DNA of 25,394 nucleotides, taken from positions 1 to 25,394 of the IMG/VR virus record IMGVR_UViG_3300022074_000343; one strand, written 5' to 3'. This document shows, piece after piece, positions 24,148-25,394 of this stretch. The notes beneath the pieces were generated by a model. It was given only the letters and a program-made list of their open reading frames with translations, had not been told where the DNA came from and ran no database searches. Position 1 is the first letter of the stretch. The number at the start of each line of letters is the position of its first letter. A program made the position numbers and the translations under genes. Source of the stretch: a virus.

Positions 24148-24509
24148 TGGAACTATTATTATTTATACTCGCCGCTTACGGCCTAACACAGATTCTTGTC
24201 TATAGCGACATGCCAATACTTAAATGGCTAAGACCAGCTAAAGACTCATTAAGAGGATACGGAAAAGTATTTCATTGTCCAATGTGCATGGGTTTCCATG
24301 TAGGTTGGTTTTTAATGCTACTTTCTCCGTTCACAGATCTATTTAGTTTTGACGTTGGGTTATCTAACTTTATACTTTTAGGGTCTTTGTCCTCGGCCAC
24401 ATCATATGTCCTTAATATGGTGTTCTCAGATGAAGGCATAAAGATAGCAAGTCAGAACACCTATAAGCCAGTATCAATAGAAGACGATTACTTCATAAAG
24501 GAAGAATAA
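24147..24509 (+). CDS. Membrane protein with CPMC motif, DUF1360-like, 120 aa
   Basis: A hydrophobic N-terminal segment (about 2-18) is followed by a charged loop, then FHCPMCMGFHVGWF with C44 and C47, a second hydrophobic segment (about 50-66) and a third (73-90). The C-terminal tail is acidic. The CPMCxGFxxG pattern with membrane helices is like DUF1360-type proteins, small membrane proteins found in bacteria and phages with no defined role. That assignment is by motif memory. It sits between two leader genes with TAATG overlaps at both ends, so it is co-translated with putative cargo proteins. Confidence 0.65.
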   Translation: MELLLFILAAYGLTQILVYSDMPILKWLRPAKDSLRGYGKVFHCPMCMGFHVGWFLMLLSPFTDLFSFDVGLSNFILLGSLSSATSYVLNMVFSDEGIKIASQNTYKPVSIEDDYFIKEE

Positions 24510-24835
24510 TGAAAATTACAAAACAAAGACTTAAGCAGATCATCAAGGAAGAGCTTGATGCAACTTTAAATGAGGCTTCCAGAAAGGCGGGCAAAACAAC
24601 TGCCTACCAAATTAAAAAACTTGATCCAAATTTTAATTTCCAAACTCAGCCATCTGATGAATTTGCTGGATTAATGGCACTTCAAGACATCGATAATTCA
24701 AACACTGCAACTGTGTATGATGCGAATGACAATATAGTTGGCACGCTTGATTTAACCTCATCTCCAAAATGGCTAGATTCGGTTATCAAATACAGTCCAG
24801 ATCTGGTCCGTCGAGCTATGGGACAATATGGGTGA
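24509..24835 (+). CDS. Class A leader protein, 108 aa
   Basis: MKITKQRLKQIIKEELDATL is followed by N21-E22 before A23, so L20-N21-E22 is a clear (L/I)xE-type site. The body is not recognised: a basic Tyr/Lys segment (RKAGKTTAYQIKKLDPNFNF), then strand-like parts (TATVYDANDNIVGTLDL) and a helical end (WLDSVIKYSPDLVRRAMGQYG). A TAATG overlap joins it to the CPMC membrane protein, and AAGGAAGA before it serves as ribosome binding site. Its leader shares 24 identical bases with the winged-helix leader gene, though the bodies differ. Confidence 0.75.
   Translation: MKITKQRLKQIIKEELDATLNEASRKAGKTTAYQIKKLDPNFNFQTQPSDEFAGLMALQDIDNSNTATVYDANDNIVGTLDLTSSPKWLDSVIKYSPDLVRRAMGQYG
24533..24556 (+). repeat. 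Leader-coding 24-nt identity, copy 2
   Basis: Identical over 24 bases to 13753-13776, with divergence starting immediately after the shared leader codons. It ends at codon L16, exactly where the protein-level leader similarity ends. Confidence 0.75.
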
Positions 24836-24945
24836 AATAATGAACAACTTTCTACTATCTAAATGGGGACTACAACCAGTCCGTCGTTGTTGTAAAGGCT
24901 CTTAGCTCGCGCGGGTAGCGCCCGCACAATTAAAAGGATAACAAA
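24836..24945 (+). other. Structured intergenic region with a GC-rich hairpin and a tRNA D-arm-like segment
   Basis: This 110-bp gap is the largest non-coding stretch in the window. It can form GGACT/AGTCC (24867-24871 with 24878-24882) or, alternatively, ACAAC/GTTGT (24872-24876 with 24886-24890). At 24911-24925 GCGGG-TAGCG-CCCGC is a strong hairpin. The bases from 24903, TAGCTC then GCGCGGGTAGCGC, resemble the D arm of a tRNA, but no anticodon or T arm follows. A 21-codon ATG frame at 24840-24905 is possible but has no other support. The AAAAGGATAAC just upstream of 24946 is the next gene's ribosome binding site. Without a T-tract after the hairpin, a classical terminator is unlikely. Confidence 0.4.
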
Positions 24946-25305
24946 ATGAAAATTACAAAAACTAGATTAAAGCAAATCATTCAAGAAGAGATGACAAAGG
25001 TTCTAAGTGAACAAATGTTAAATATGGATATGGTTTCCGATGCTTTTACAATGGCTGTGTCTGAAAGACCACCTAAGATGGGATTACCTGTTGAGTTCAC
25101 AATTGATGCAGTAAATAAGAAACTAGCCGACAAACTTGGCAAAGCTCCCGATGAAAATCAAGTATCAAGATTTTTAAGAAAGATATTGATGGATCCAATG
25201 GAATTAGAACGCTTAGGGATTGAAAAAATTGAATTAGGGTCAAAGATAACGCGTACCAGGGATGGTATGGTTTTTAGAAATAAACAAATGGCTGCCAAGG
25301 TATAA
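24946..25305 (+). CDS. Class A leader protein, 119 aa
   Basis: MKITKTRLKQIIQEEMTKVL is the leader, with Gln for Lys at position 13. L20-S21-E22 before Q23 is the possible cleavage site, the same residues as in the gene at 17377. The remaining part, about 97 residues, has a helical region (MVSDAFTMAVSERPPKMGLP) and a soluble end with KLADKLGKAPDENQVSRFLRK and RTRDGMVFRNKQ. I do not recognise it. It follows a structured intergenic region with an AAAAGGATAAC leader and immediately precedes the partial gene at the window edge. Confidence 0.75.
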   Translation: MKITKTRLKQIIQEEMTKVLSEQMLNMDMVSDAFTMAVSERPPKMGLPVEFTIDAVNKKLADKLGKAPDENQVSRFLRKILMDPMELERLGIEKIELGSKITRTRDGMVFRNKQMAAKV

Positions 25306-25306
25306 A

Positions 25307-25394
25307 ATGAAATTACTACGAGAATACTACGAACTATGTGAAGGCGGTGTCTGTAAAGATCTGCTAACAGAAGAAGAGAAGCGCTTTGTTGCAG
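25307..25394 (+). CDS. N-terminus of a possible prohead protease (gp21-like), cut by the window end
   Basis: Twenty-nine codons are visible: MKLLREYYELCEGGVCKDLL and then TEEEKRFVA. T4-like prohead proteases often begin with a short MKLxRE-type sequence, and in T4 the protease gene (gp21) follows the portal region before scaffold and major capsid, so both start and position agree. The catalytic residues would lie beyond the window, so this stays unproven. The ATG follows the previous stop by one base. If correct, the enzyme expected to cut the leaders lies beside the tagged genes. Confidence 0.45.
   Translation, partial: MKLLREYYELCEGGVCKDLLTEEEKRFVA

Noticed and set aside
24840-24905. 21-codon ATG frame MNNFLLSKWGLQPVRRCCKG
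   Set aside because: Too short, weak ribosome binding site, and it overlaps predicted RNA stems; not called as a gene.
24896-24940. A complete tRNA gene
   Set aside because: Only a D-arm-like segment is present, with a mismatch in its stem; no anticodon arm, T arm or 3' acceptor partner follows.
1-25394. CRISPR arrays, insertion sequences, transposases, integrases
   Set aside because: I saw no regular spaced repeats, no inverted-repeat-bounded transposase and no integrase or recombinase of mobile elements.

Overview
The window is part of the genome of a large tailed phage, distantly T4-like (myovirus type), probably from an uncultured marine lineage. Every credible gene lies on the + strand. 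Genes are packed with ATGA, TAATG or TGATG overlaps, the DNA is AT-rich, and there are recognisable large terminase, portal and virion genes. AGGAG-type ribosome binding sites, a near-consensus sigma70-type promoter and a holin/spanin-like gene set suggest a Gram-negative host. The marine assignment rests on my recollection of similar proteins in marine phage metagenomes, not on a search.

Layout. 1-8015: virion proteins, starting with the 3' end of an unseen gene, then proteins of 133, 287, 1048, 335, 345 and 444 aa; the last two share a C-terminal domain. 8015-9840: a small HExxH membrane protein, a RuvC-like Holliday junction resolvase and a zinc-ribbon/TOPRIM primase. 9840-10709: a membrane-associated protein with a divergent form of the leader described below. 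10716-13217: a sigma70-like promoter, a 38-aa membrane peptide and a single-chain Mre11-Rad50 (gp47-gp46) fusion without a zinc hook. 13214-16027: three small leader proteins (one with a winged-helix-like body), an FtsZ/tubulin-family GTPase, a degenerate J-domain protein flanked by a 27-bp duplication, and another leader protein. 16027-17010: a probable lysis gene set. 17007-18457: a zinc-ribbon protein and two conserved hypotheticals. 18464-22032: large terminase and portal. 22029-25394: two hypotheticals, three more leader proteins with a CPMC-motif membrane protein among them, and the start of what may be the prohead protease gene.

The most striking feature is a family of otherwise unrelated proteins that share a short N-terminal leader. 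Six have a near-identical class A leader, MKITKxRLKxIIKEEL. Two more have divergent versions, and two have a second form, class B, MKxIxExWxxFLxE. Most leaders are followed by an (L/I)xE site at about residues 14-31, often before A, G or Q. T4 internal proteins carry comparable N-terminal capsid-targeting sequences that the gp21 prohead protease removes. My inference is that these are cleavable prohead-targeting tags on a modular set of cargo proteins, packaged with the DNA and possibly injected. At DNA level two leaders share 24 identical bases, which suggests that the tag itself is shuffled between genes.

How the parts may work together: terminase, portal, prohead protease and tagged cargo would build and fill the head; the recombination and primase genes serve DNA replication and repair; the tubulin-like GTPase may organise DNA or particles in the infected cell; the lysis genes release progeny. 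These role assignments are from family knowledge and gene order, not experiment.
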